A program made the translations under genes and the position numbers. DNA of 64,000 bases from assembly GCF_949628265.1 (NCBI RefSeq), contig NC_088789.1, positions 20,949,883-21,013,882 of the forward strand, in the 5' to 3' direction. Positions within the stretch are counted from its first letter, which is position 1. Every line of letters begins with the position of its first letter. The notes under the pieces were generated by a model. It saw nothing but the letters and a program-made list of their open reading frames with translations, did no database searches and was not told where the DNA came from. Of this stretch, positions 39,485-51,500 are shown piece after piece. This DNA comes from Cloeon dipterum. Taxonomy: Eukaryota > Arthropoda > Insecta > Ephemeroptera > Baetidae.

Positions 39485-42400
39485 ATGGCGGCTGCAGTCA
39501 GGTTGCTCCTGGCAGATCCAGGTATTAAATAATTTTGTTTGGCATTGAGTTATGACAGGACGAAATTGTTCTATTTTTTCTCAACTGCTCTACATACACA
39601 AACTATAGGCTATTATTAATAATATTGATAGAAGGCTTTGCGTAATCAGTGCTCGAAATATTGATCATATTTTTCGCGTATCTATGATAATGATTTTTGA
39701 GCATACGGGCTATCAAAGGGGAATATTATTTAAATACATAATTTTTTTTCAGCTGATTTTCTACCGAGAAAAATTATCATATTTCAATTCCAATTTCAGC
39801 AAGTCAAATGCTACGACTGGCGAAAAGATTTAGTTCAACAACTGCAAAAATCACTACACACTACACAGTTGTTCCTCGGGACAACGACCCTAGGTGGAAA
39901 GGTAAAAAAACTATATAAAAAAATGTTGTTTTGAATTACGTAATAATAACTATAATTTTGAACAGATGTGAATATGGAGAGATTTGAAGACCAGGCTGAC
40001 GTAGTTATAGTCGGTGGAGGACCTGCAGGATTGTCTGCAGCTATAAGACTGAAACAACTCGCAGACACCAATGGGAAAGAGATGCGAATTTGCGTTGTTG
40101 AAAAGGCATCTGAAATGGGTAAAGTTTCGTTACAAATCCATCGTTTTTGCATAGACCGTGTACAACTCGATTATCTTTTGTATAATATGATGCAGTAAAT
40201 TTAATCAAATCAAATCGAAAATTTAGGTGGACACACGCTCTCTGGTGCTTGCATCGAGACCAGAGCGCTGGACGAACTCATTCCTGACTGGAAAGACAAA
40301 GGTTGCCCATTGACGACGCCAGTCAAAGAGGACAAATTTGCTCTGCTAACTGAATCGGGACGCATCCCAATCCCTATCCTGCCTGGTAAAATTTCAAATC
40401 TAATTTATTTTCAGCAAAATAATTTTTTTATGTCCCAGGAATGCCTATGTACAATCACGGCAACTACGTTGTACGGCTCGGCCATCTGGTTAAATGGCTT
40501 GGAGAGCAGGCTGAAGGAATGGGAATCGAACTGTACCCTGGCTACGCCGCATCTGAGGTTTTGTATCACGAGGATGGCTCTGTCAAAGGTATTGCCACCA
40601 ACGACGTGGGAATTGCCAAGGATGGATCTCCTAAGGTGATACAGAGGATAGTGTTATATAAGAACTAGAAATTTCTAATAATCTTTTGCAGGAAGTGTTT
40701 GAGCGCGGAATGGAGCTTCATGCCAAGTGCACTATTTTCGCTGAAGGCTGCCACGGCCATTTAACCAAGCAGCTTGCCAACAAATTCAACTTGCGTGATA
40801 AGGCTGAGCCGCAATCATACGGCATTGGACTGAAGGAAGTTTGGGAAATCGACCCAGCCAAGCATAGCCCTGGCCGCGTCGAGCACACCGTTGGCTGGCC
40901 ACTGGTATTTTGAAAATCGATATAGCTCTTCTGTTCTCACTGTTTGTCCCAGGACAAAAACACGTATGGAGGTTCCTTCCTGTACCACCTGAACGAGGAC
41001 ACTCCTTTGGTAGCCGTTGGTTTTGTTGTTGCCCTCGACTACACAAATCCGTACCTCAGCCCCTTCCGCGAGTTCCAGCGCTTCAAGACCCACCCTTCAG
41101 TACGATCTACATTTGAAGGTGGAAAAAGGTAAGCACATTTTTATAATTAATGCTATATTATTTTTGTTTGACACGCTTTACACAGTTTGTTTTAATTAAT
41201 TGTAAATTGGTGCAATGGCAAAATTGGCAAACACGTAACTGTAAAATAATTAATTTTCCAATTTTTGCGAAAAACTAGTTATTAACATTTTTGCAAAGCT
41301 ATATCGCTGAGCCAACCTCAATAATTTTCATTTTAAATTCAATATTGTAAATTTGGCAAAGGTAATGGGCAAAAAAAATTAGGGATGAATGGTCTAAAAA
41401 ATAAATTGATGAAAAAGAAAAATGAATTGAGACGTTTTTGGTTCCGCATTCCGCAGACCTCAACAGCAGTACTTAACCTTTTAAACAAAGTTCATATGAC
41501 AGAGAATTTTGAATCAATATTAATTTTTTTCGAGCCGCTACAGTGACTGTGCAGTTAGCTTTGTGTGTCTTTTAACAAAAGTTTTTACATTACAATAAAT
41601 AAAATAATAAGATTAGTCAATTTCATCTAGGATTGCCTATGGTGCCCGTGCTTTGAATGAGGGTGGCTACCAAGCCATTCCCAAGCTCACGTTCCCAGGC
41701 GGATGTTTGATTGGCTGCACGGCTGGATTTTTAAATGTGCCCAAAATCAAGGGAACCCACACAGCCATGAAGAGTGGAATGCTTGCGGCTGAAAGTGCAT
41801 ATGAAATTGTGGCTGATGAAAATACACCAACGGACAAAGGTATGGGAATTAAAAAATATATTCAGAAACATAAATCTATCAAACTTAGTTCATACAGAAG
41901 GATAATATTTAATTGATTTTTTATTCTAAATTAAAAAAAAAATTAGGCTTGGAGCCAGTGAAATACGAAGAAGCCCTGAGGAACAGCTACGTTTTCCAGG
42001 AGTTGTATTCCGCGAGGAATGTGCGACCATCGTTCCACACCAAACTGGGTCTGTATGGAGGCCTCATGTACACAGGCCTGTTCTATCTGATCGCAAGAGG
42101 CAAGGAACCGTGGACCTTGAGCCATGGAGGTAAGCAAAGACAATAATCACCCACCTCTATGGCTACAATACAAAATTTCACTTGCTCAGGTGCCGATCAC
42201 ACCAAGCTGAAGCCAGCCAAAGACTGCAAACCGATCGAATATCCCAAGGCCGACGGCAAAATCAGTTTTGATTTGCTGGAGTCTGTAGCCTTGACTGGCA
42301 CCAATCACGAAGGTGACCAGCCAGCTCATCTCACCCTCCTGAATGATGATCAGCCCGTCAATCATAACTTGGCTATTTACGATGGTCCCGAGGGAAGATT

Positions 42401-42629
42401 TTGTCCTGCAGGCAAGTTAATTTAGCACACGCTGCGATTTCTATTTTAATCTGATCTATGCGCAGGAGTCTACGAGTATGTTCCATTAGAGGAGGGTGAC
42501 GGAATGCGGTTGCAAATTAATGCTCAAAATTGCATACACTGCAAAACATGCGACATCAAGGATCCCGGCCAGAACATCAACTGGGTTGTTCCCGAGGGTG
42601 GCGGTGGACCCGCTTATAATGGAATGTAA
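39485..42629 (+). CDS. Etf-QO: Electron transfer flavoprotein-ubiquinone oxidoreductase, mitochondrial
   Basis: Eleven exons: 39485-39521, 39800-39901, 39966-40118, 40227-40385, 40439-40635, 40692-40904, 40953-41128, 41631-41839, 41947-42129, 42190-42411 and 42466-42629. The frame stays open throughout: 604 aa, the usual family length. The N-terminus is basic and Ser/Thr-rich (mitochondrial presequence). Residues 59-68 hold the FAD dinucleotide motif [10 protein letters not shown]. Cys548 with C-x2-C-x2-C at 573-579 are the 4Fe-4S ligands near the C-terminus. The enzyme sits on the matrix face of the inner membrane and passes electrons from ETF (fatty-acid and amino-acid dehydrogenases) to ubiquinone. 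Intron 10 uses a GC donor. Poly(A) signal at 42703-42708. Confidence 0.97.
41129..41630 (+). other. Etf-QO intron 7 (502 bp)
   Basis: The longest intron of the gene, AT-rich. No feature recognised. Confidence 0.85.
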
Positions 42630-42702
42630 TTTCGTGAATTGCTAACTCAATTTGTTAATTATTTAAGAGACTATATTTTCGTTATTGCTTAATAATCGTG
42701 GA

Positions 42703-42708
42703 AATAAA
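42703..42708 (+). terminator. Etf-QO poly(A) signal
   Basis: AATAAA 74 nt after the stop codon. Confidence 0.75.
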
Positions 42709-42729
42709 ACTCAATTTTTACGCACCAAA

Positions 42730-43530
42730 TTGTTTTCTTACAAGAAAACTCTAAGAATTTCGACATTTCAGGGTTTGGCAAAATACTTGAAATCGTGAAG
42801 TACCCATCAAGTTTAGAGACTAATCCATTCAATGGAATTAGCAAGCTATGGAGTTCCAAAGGTTTAAATTCCTAATGGGAATCAACATACAGAATGTTTC
42901 AAAATATAATTGGGAAAACCAGTTTTATCACGATGATTGATATTAAGGACTATTAAATTTATCAAAATCGATTGATGGCTCATTTTTTACTAGTCGTAAA
43001 ATTCCTTAATATTTAGAATTGTATCGCGAAATTGGCTAATTGCTTGTTAACGGTCCAAGATATATTTTAAAAATTGCCGAGCTCACTGTCAGACCATGAA
43101 GTTAATTTTGTCGTATATAAACCTATTATATTAATACCTTCTCATCTTTTTTTAAATACACTAGAAAATTTATGTCTACGTTTGAAAATTAAAAGTAAAT
43201 AGCTTTCAGAATATGTTCAGTTTTTGGTATTCAAATAACCATTAAAAACTTGCAAAAACCTGGAATATTTTTTCTAGTTTGCTCCTATTCTTCAATATTG
43301 ACCCAACGATTAATTGAAGTGTCAAGGAACCAAATTTCAGCTGAATTCAGCAAAAACTTATTATTAAATAATTTAGGCCATTTTCTTAAAACTTCTAGTA
43401 ATTTTCGAAAGTATTCACAAAAATAAAGGCGACTCAATTAATTAGATGGTTTTGCCATTAAATAATAAATTCCTTGCTAGTCTGACTTTCGAGGGAAATG
43501 ATAAGTAATAAGTTTCCTGCCAGTTTCCGT
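42730..43530. other. AT-rich spacer between Etf-QO and Rpb3
   Basis: Convergent gene ends. Nothing recognised. Confidence 0.6.
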
Positions 43531-43541
43531 TACACGATACA

Positions 43542-43547
43542 TTTATT
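43542..43547 (-). terminator. Rpb3 poly(A) signal
   Basis: TTTATT on the plus strand (AATAAA on the transcript), 48 nt beyond the stop. Confidence 0.75.
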
Positions 43548-43594
43548 GAGAAAGAAATGAAGTACCACAAAAGACAAAGAGGGAATAATATAAT

Positions 43595-44416
43595 TCAGCA
43601 TGCGAGAGCGTCAATCCTGACTTCATGACTGAGCTGAGTCTGCAAATTTGACAATTTCGTTTTCAGTTCTCGGACGCCGTTCAACACAATAGTTTCGGGC
43701 TTGAGTGATCCCACACTTTCCACGGTCAAAAAGAACTTGTTTGCCTTCCCTTCCCAGTTGTACTTTCCCTGGACCTCGCCCTCAGGCAGCTCTGAAAATT
43801 CACTGGGGTGCCACTCTTCAGGCTTGGGAAACAGGGTGTGTCGGAGACAGTTGTCAGGGTCGTACTCGAAGCTGACACCCGCTGTTGGGTTCCACTTTGC
43901 GTGTTCTTTTCCGAATCCTTTCTTAGCGTAGGCTCGCAGCTTCAGCTCTTGTCCTTTGCGCAGCTTTACGATCAGAATGTCATCGTTCTCGCCATACTCG
44001 TTCTCTTCTTCGCGCTGTCTGCTCGTCACAGGGATGACCCTGGAGTCTGAGGACTTCAGGTCGGCGGTTGTGACGTGCCTTGTTTGATCGTCGGTGCACT
44101 TGACATCCAGGGTGAACTCGACGCTACACTCTGGGCAGAAATCTATGCAAGAGCACTCTCTGGTGTACTGCATTTTATCCACGACGTCGTCCGAGGTGAG
44201 AGGAATGAGGCCGATGCGGTGTGCTAAGAACTCGTCACTGAGGACTGTTGAATTGGCCTCCAACTGCACCCAGTCGATGGCCATCGTCGGCGTTTCGGCG
44301 ATGAAAACACGCCGTAAGCTGTTCGCAACGCTCAGGTCCGTGTCCTCTATGTAGAATTTGACCGAATCCTCCGTCAAGTCGGTGATGTGGACAGCTGGTT
44401 GATTGGCATACGGCAT
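43595..44416 (-). CDS. Polr2C: DNA-directed RNA polymerase II subunit RPB3
   Basis: A single coding exon, 273 aa, close to the 275 aa of other animals. It opens with the alpha-like dimerisation domain ([20 protein letters not shown], residues 25-44). A zinc-binding loop C-x-C-x3-C-x2-C follows at Cys88, 90, 94 and 97, then the second alpha-like part ends at 273. RPB3 pairs with RPB11 to form the assembly platform of Pol II in the nucleus. The ATG sits directly after a splice acceptor; a 59-bp intron in the 5' UTR (44417-44475, donor CTAAG|GTAATA) separates it from the first exon. The gene is divergent from Ino80. Confidence 0.98.
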   Translation of the reverse strand: MPYANQPAVHITDLTEDSVKFYIEDTDLSVANSLRRVFIAETPTMAIDWVQLEANSTVLSDEFLAHRIGLIPLTSDDVVDKMQYTRECSCIDFCPECSVEFTLDVKCTDDQTRHVTTADLKSSDSRVIPVTSRQREEENEYGENDDILIVKLRKGQELKLRAYAKKGFGKEHAKWNPTAGVSFEYDPDNCLRHTLFPKPEEWHPSEFSELPEGEVQGKYNWEGKANKFFLTVESVGSLKPETIVLNGVRELKTKLSNLQTQLSHEVRIDALAC

Positions 44417-44475
44417 CTGAGCAAGGATAAGGTTAATGTTAAAGACGAATCAAATTTGTTTATAAGATTTATTAC

Positions 44476-44560
44476 CTTAGATGTCGCGGGTAAATGCGGA
44501 CAGCTATAGTTCCGACGCCCTGTTGTAAACGAAACCGGCTTGCCCTCACTGTTTTCTGTT
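44476..44560 (-). other. Probable Rpb3 first, non-coding exon
   Basis: Upstream of the donor at 44475. Its 5' limit is not visible and is placed only roughly. Confidence 0.4.
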
Positions 44561-44661
44561 TTTTACTTGCACGCACCGCACAGGCGCACAGCACTCACGC
44601 ACACGAGCATCCAGGCCATCCAGCGAATGGGCATGAGCGTAAGGGGTTGGGCATATTAACT

Positions 44662-44835
44662 TTGATATATCGATCTTAATATGATATTTTAAATATCAGA
44701 AAATATCAGCTGATATTTAGGAATAATTATCTTATAATTTAGATATTTTGCGATATTTTAGTGTAAAAAAATGTCAATCATCGCAAATATTTAGAATATC
44801 ATATATCAATATCAGATTTTTGATATCGAATTTGG
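44662..44835. repeat. GATAT/ATATC cluster with perfect palindromes
   Basis: At least ten GATAT or ATATC words fall in about 170 bp. Perfect palindrome aaatatcagctgatattt (44701-44718) holds an E-box; a near-palindrome lies at 44682-44698. It sits in the Rpb3-Ino80 divergent spacer. Confidence 0.75.
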
Positions 44836-45377
44836 CGCGCCACAACCTAGCTAGGAGCTTTTACTCTCATTGACATGAGCGAATCGACACGCGACTTCCT
44901 TGGACCGGAAGGAGAACCAAGGAGAACGCACACACCTCTCCCACCACCACAGTGTCTGTCTCCCAAAGACCCAAAACAACAAGAACAATAATAAAGTCAT
45001 TTCTTGCCGAGTCCGAGCAGTATTCGGAGTTTTTGGGATAGTTTCGCAATTTTTGCTGGAGTTTGCGTATTTCTGGAATTTTATTGTCTTGCGCTTCTAT
45101 CCGTCGATTTAAACTAATTTCAGTGAAAAATGTGAATCTATAGGAACAACGATGGTGCTTTTTGGATTGAGCACGTAATATCAAAAGAGGGTAACCAACT
45201 CACCGCGTGGTTGTGATTGTTATGCTTCATTTTAGGACAAAACTATCAACATTATATGATAATAATTTATTTTTTGTCAATTTTATTTTTATTTTTTATC
45301 TTTCAAATCCAGCTAAAATTTAATTTTTAAAGCATCAAAGCTATAAACAAAATTTTGGTATTTCCTTACTTAGGCCA

Positions 45378-45529
45378 ATGATTTCGTCCTGGTCCCGGCA
45401 AAATTGCGCAACGTTCAACAAACACCCAAATTTTCATTGTCGAATTGATTTTTGACCTTTTCTTGCAACAAGGAAATTCGCGTTTGGTTGTTGAAAGTTA
45501 CGCAATTTTGCCGGGGCCAGGATGATTTC
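45378..45529. repeat. Hairpin element with about 40-bp arms, bordered by atgatttc
   Basis: Arm 45384-45423 pairs imperfectly with 45486-45525 (about 34 of 40 bases; core cggcaaaattgcg), with a 62-nt loop. The 8-bp word atgatttc occurs at 45378-45385 and 45522-45529, on the borders of the stem, as a target-site duplication would. It resembles a small non-autonomous hAT-like MITE. It lies 50-200 bp upstream of the Ino80 start. Confidence 0.65.
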
Positions 45530-45582
45530 ATATTTGCATAATATTACATTTTTCCAGCATTTGAACATCATTCATTTTCAAG

Positions 45583-48500
45583 ATGAACCCTCACTTAGAA
45601 GATAATCTAGACTTGAGGCCCTTTTTGAATTGCGCTGACAGGATTTTAGAGTGAGTTTCTCAACTGGCTATTCAATTGAATTAAATATGGGGGACTCACA
45701 CTTTCCGCTCACTCACACTTCTCGCTCTGATGGGAAGATTCAATGTTAATCCCTATCCTAGCGAGAAGTGTGAGTTGGGCGAAAATGGTGAGTCTTCCAT
45801 ATTTAAATGCGTCTTGATTTCATAGAAACGGCACTCACAACGGAAATGATTTGAACAGCGATGACACTGAAGATGAGGGTCAAGAGTCAAATTCGTTTGA
45901 TGGTAAAATTTGCTACTGCTTTTTTTAGCTTAAATTCGCACTTTAATCAATCCGACAGATCTCCATGGAATGGAAAGGGCGCAGCTCTTTAATTTCTCTT
46001 CGATTGGGTTAGACCGGCAATGGTTACAGGACACCCTCCTCAGCAATACGGATGACTCAGATGAGGAAGACGCAGGTTTGTCTCAGTCATCCAAGGATGA
46101 GAAGAGGATCAGCTTTCTTCTCAAAGAGCACTCAATGGTCAAGAGGCTGCAAAAGAATTTCCAGACAAAAAATGAGGTTAGTTGATTTTTTGTGCTACGT
46201 TTGAATTTAGTTTACCAAACGTCACTGTGCAGACACACAAATGGCTGTATTATGGAGCTGGAGTCCTGTCGAAAGATGACCACTACTGCCAAGGAAAAAG
46301 ACCGAGCATAAAATCAGAGCCGCATCTTTCATCACTACCCTCAAGAGACGAAGATTCGCTTGATTTCAAACCTTTGCAGAAGCAGAAGGTTTGATTTCGC
46401 AGAATTAACCATGTTGAACTTGTTAATGAAGAGAAATGCATTTTAGGTCAATAATGGAATTAAAAGAGAACATGATGACAAAGCAAAGTACAGAGTTGCA
46501 AGCAAGAGGAAGAAAATGGTGCAAAAAGTTAATATTGAAGCTCTGACTGCAAGGAGAAGGAAGGTTTGGGTAACACTGTGCAAAAAGGAAATCGGAAAGG
46601 TGATATTATTCTCTAAATAAATTATCAAGCATTGATGAAATTTGAATCAGGTGCAAAGAGGAAGGAGCAACACCCACAAAGAAGTGCTGACCAACTGCAA
46701 AAGGGCAGCGCAACTCTGCATGAGAGTCGTCCGCAACAAGGCAAACCAGGTGATTATTTTTTTTTGAATCGTGAATGCAAGAAATTAACGTTATTTGACA
46801 GTCTCAGCGAAACATGAAGGACACAGTGTGGAGGATGAAACGGCTGACTAGGGAGATGCAGTCGTATTGGAAAAAGACTGACAAGGTGGAGAGAGAGGCG
46901 CGCAAGCGAATGGAAAAGGAGGCTGAGGAGCAGAGGAAGCTGGACATCGAACTCATGGAGGCAAAGCGGCAGCAACGCAAGCTCAACTTCCTGATCACCC
47001 AGACTGAGTTATACGCGCACTTTATGCAGCGCAAGCTATCGCACAAGCAGGCCAGTGATGACAGGGAAATGGGCGAAATTCTGCGGCAGCTGGAGGAAAC
47101 AAGCAAGCTGCCCAAGTCCATCCAGTACGACGACTATGACAGGTAGGGTCCAGGATTGGAACAAAACATTTATAGAAACGCGGCGATTTTGTCGCCAATT
47201 TCACAAACATTAATTTCTCAACATTTTAGATTTCGAAACATATCATTTCAAAATATTTTTCAAATAGGATGCGTAAATTTCTTAATTTAAGTCTGTGTGC
47301 TATTGGACAAGACCAATAATTGCAGAATCTCAGTTCAGAAGACTGAAATCATAAAATATGTAACTGAAACAACTTCATTGAAGCCAAAATAACTAGCATG
47401 AGACCAAAATTTAATAACAACACTCGCCCTTTCGGCATTAACTGCAACCAAATGATAAAAAATTGCTTCTGTGGAGAAGAAGCATCATTTTGTTTGTGGC
47501 CCTGAATTTTAAGTTTCAAGCAATTTATATTTGGTTTTGGATAAATGCGGTACTATAGCTATTTTATAAAGATCTACAACAAGCATTATTTCTTAGTTCA
47601 TTTGTTGCACGACATTGGAAAAAAATATAATTGAAAATAGTACATAAAACCCTTGTTGAAAACTCCTTGCACTATGAAAACATAGACCTGAATCCACTCT
47701 TCCTTGGTGCGATTTTAGTGAAGCCATGAAGCACAAGGCCAAGACAAACGTGACGGAGGCACTGCGCATGGATGAGGCGAGAGTCGAGGCTTTTCCATTA
47801 ATGTCCTTCGGCAAAGCCGAAACCGAGGAGAAGCAGCCGGACATGTTCAGAGGCGTCCTCAAACACTACCAGTTAAAAGGCGTTTCTTGGCTGGCCAACC
47901 TTTACGACCAGGTGCTTATTTTTGGCTGTTCTTTAGCTTGGCAAGTATTTACACTTTTTCAATAAGGGCATCAATGGAATTCTGGCTGACGAGATGGGTC
48001 TGGGTAAAACTGTACAAGCCATCGCGTTTCTCTGCCACATCGCGGAGAAGTACTGTAAGTAGAGATGCCTTTTCATTGAAAAAGGTCTTTAAACGCGTTA
48101 AATTCCAGCAATCTGGGGGCCGTTTCTCGTAATATCCCCAGCCTCAACCCTGCACAACTGGCAGCAGGAGTTTGCGAGATTCGTCCCGAAATTCAAAGTC
48201 ATTCCGTACTGGGGAAATCCTCAAGTAAGACATCTTGACACTATCAGCATTTTAACTAATTTTTCTAACAGGAGCGCAGGATTCTTCGCCAGTTTTGGGC
48301 CAACAAAGATGTGCACACGGAGGACGCGTCGTTTCATGTTGTTGTCACGAGCTACCAACTGGTGGTGTCAGACATAAAGTATTTCAACAGGGTCAAGTGG
48401 CAGTATCTAGTACTCGACGAGGCCCAAGCGATCAAGAGCACAACAAGGTAAATGTCAAGCCCAGTGCCGTCGAATAGGAATTGATATTCCCTCTTTGCAG

Positions 48501-51500
48501 CATCCGGTGGAAAAGCCTGCTCGGCTTCCAGTGCAGAAACAGACTGCTGCTGTCGGGAACGCCCGTCCAAAACTCAATGGCCGAACTCTGGGCCTTGCTG
48601 CATTTCATAATGCCAATGTTGTTTGACAGTCACGACGAGTTTGCTGAGTGGTTCAGCAAGGATATCGAGAATGTTGCTGAAAATAAAGGATCCATCGATG
48701 AGAGTAAGTGTTTTTTTATTATTTAAGAAGGCATTTTCAGCAGTTTTGATGCAATGGGAGATATTAGAGCATTTTAGGGATATTTTGCTTGCTGCCCAAT
48801 GTCAGAGTTGGCAAAGGTAGTTAGTTAAAATACTCAAATAGCTCAACGGGCTGGTAGGATGCACCACTTGCTGGCTTTCGCACATTTCTAGTGGCTTTAT
48901 AGAATAATGTCTGGCGTTTCAATAAAAGTACTCGGTGCTTGGAGGCGGAAAGATGGTCACACTCTTAATCCACAGGATATGTTAAGCATTTTCAAGAAAC
49001 ACTTTTAAAACGAATCTCCACGTTATTTGGTGGAAATTAAAACATAAATTGAACGTTTCAGAGCACTTATCACGTCTCCACATGATTCTGAAGCCATTCA
49101 TGCTGCGCAGGGTGAAGAAGGACGTGGAGAATGAGCTTTCTGATAAAATTGAGATAATGGTTTACTGCCCACTTACTAGTCGCCAGAAATTGCTCTACAC
49201 AGGTGAGCCACCCACTCCACTCTCAGCCACAGTCCATTCTTTTCCATTCTTTTTATTAAATTCACAGGTCTGAAAAAGAAAATTAGGATCGAGGACCTGC
49301 TCAGTACCTCCAATTCATCGTCGCAATCAAACCTCGCTTCAAATTTAATGAACTTAGTGATGCAGTTCCGCAAAGTGTGCAATCACCCTGATTTGTTCGA
49401 GCGGCAAGAACCAAAGATGCCTTTACAAGTCCACCCGCTCAACTACAAAGTGCCAAGACTGCTCTTCGAGATGGGAAACTTTCAGAGACGTAATTTCCGG
49501 GAGCCAAGCATTGTCGAAAAGTTGTTTAATATTTTCGCGCCTGAAAACGTTCATCATGGAAGCCTTGGACAAAGCGGTACCTCAACATTTGCATTTGCCA
49601 GGTGCTGTGGCCTGTCACCTCAAGATATATCCGACATTCATGAAATCGGTCCACGCAAAATGTGAGCTATTTTCTAAAGTTGTTACTTAAAAGATTTATT
49701 ATTTATCTATTATTAGATGGGAAATCGAATCTTACGACCTCAGTATAGGAAGACGAAGCGCGATTAATATTAAAATTCGAGGCAAGAAGTTTGCGCCGAA
49801 AGAAAATCTACCTAGTCTAGTTTTCACCAACTATTCTGGTGGCAGGATTCACGGCTTTGGAAATGTTACTTTGCATAGCATGAAGGAGACCTTAGAGCAC
49901 AGAGCAATCCGCAGTTCAAAAATTCAGGTGACTACTTATTTTATTTGGTTTCAAAACCACATCTAAGACTAATCTGCTCGCAGATAAAATGTGAACCAAG
50001 CAAATCCTTGTCGCCGACCAAAAAGAATCAAGCAGTCAGAGTCATGCTGCCGGAATTCGAGCACACCCACAGAGCCCCTCAAATCCTCCAGTGCCAAGCA
50101 CTTGACGTACCTGATTTTCTGCTGTGCACAGTCCGAAAGGTTGGTGATGCAATTTCGTCTGATATGAAAATATTTTGCAACTCGTAATTTACCCAGATTG
50201 ACACGACTGCAAGGCGACTGTACTGTTACCACCGACGGGCAGTGAACCTGCTCACCGCGTCTGAAAGCTACGCCGATCACTTCCTGAAGTCAGGCCCTGA
50301 GTGCCCGCCGAAACCCGTTCCTTGGGGAAGCAGACCGCCTCTGACCGGCTACGTTGCAGCCAAGCCTCTTGGTGGCTGGTTCAACATACAAATCCCTCGT
50401 AAGGCTGATTTTATTTATTTATTTATCCTTTGAGTCAGACCAAGACGATGCCTAGTCTCTTATGAGAGCAAAAGGCAGTTACAAACTCCATAGAAATTTG
50501 ATTTCAAGTTAAATAAGGATGCAAACAACCTGCTAGGAATTTGTTCAAACTATTTTTTTTTTTTAACAATTTTGCCAAACTGAAGTCAATTATTCCATTG
50601 ATTGTTTTACTATTGACAGTTGCATTGCTGCATTGGGAGGATAATATACAATTTTTCTTATCTTCTAATCAACAATTTGCCATTTGAAATGCAAAAAATC
50701 ATTTAATTTCATGCCATTTAAACCGTATTTTAGATCATTTGAAGTGACAAAACGGTCTCATACCTCCAAACATCATCATAAATCACGTGGAAAACCGCGA
50801 TTACTGTTCAATTTGTGACTTTTGCCCAAAATGACTTTTGTTTTAGACCAAAAAATATTTTGGTTGCTTCAAAGAGAAATTTGCTTTTTGGAAATACTTT
50901 TAAGACATTTATCTGAATATATTAATAAATAAATAGGTAAATCACAGTTAAAAACTATTAGTTGTAAGAAAATTAAACCGAAATTGTATTTCAGACAAAC
51001 AAAGCCTCATCTCAGATGCTGGCAAGTTGGCCGTGTTGGACGAGTTGCTACAGAAGCTGAAAGCAAACGGTCACCGGGTGCTTGTCTACTCGCAGATGAC
51101 CAAAATGATAGACCTACTGGAGGAGTTCATGTACTACCGCAAGCATACCTATATGAGGCTCGACGGCAGCAGCAAAATTTCTGAGAGGAGAGACATGGTT
51201 GCCGACTTCCAGAACAGGGAGGACATTTTCGTGTTCCTGCTTTCAACCCGAGCCGGGGGTCTGGGCATCAACCTCACTGCCGCCGACACCGTAAGACTCG
51301 GCTTATAGCTACCTGCACAATATTAATGCGATTATTCCAGGTCATCTTCTACGACTCTGATTGGAACCCAACGGTGGACCAGCAGGCCATGGACAGAGCC
51401 CACAGGCTGGGCCAAACGAAACAAGTTACCGTGTACCGGCTGATCTGCAAAGGCTCAATCGAGGAGAGGATAATGACCAGAGCCAGGGAGAAGAGCGAGG

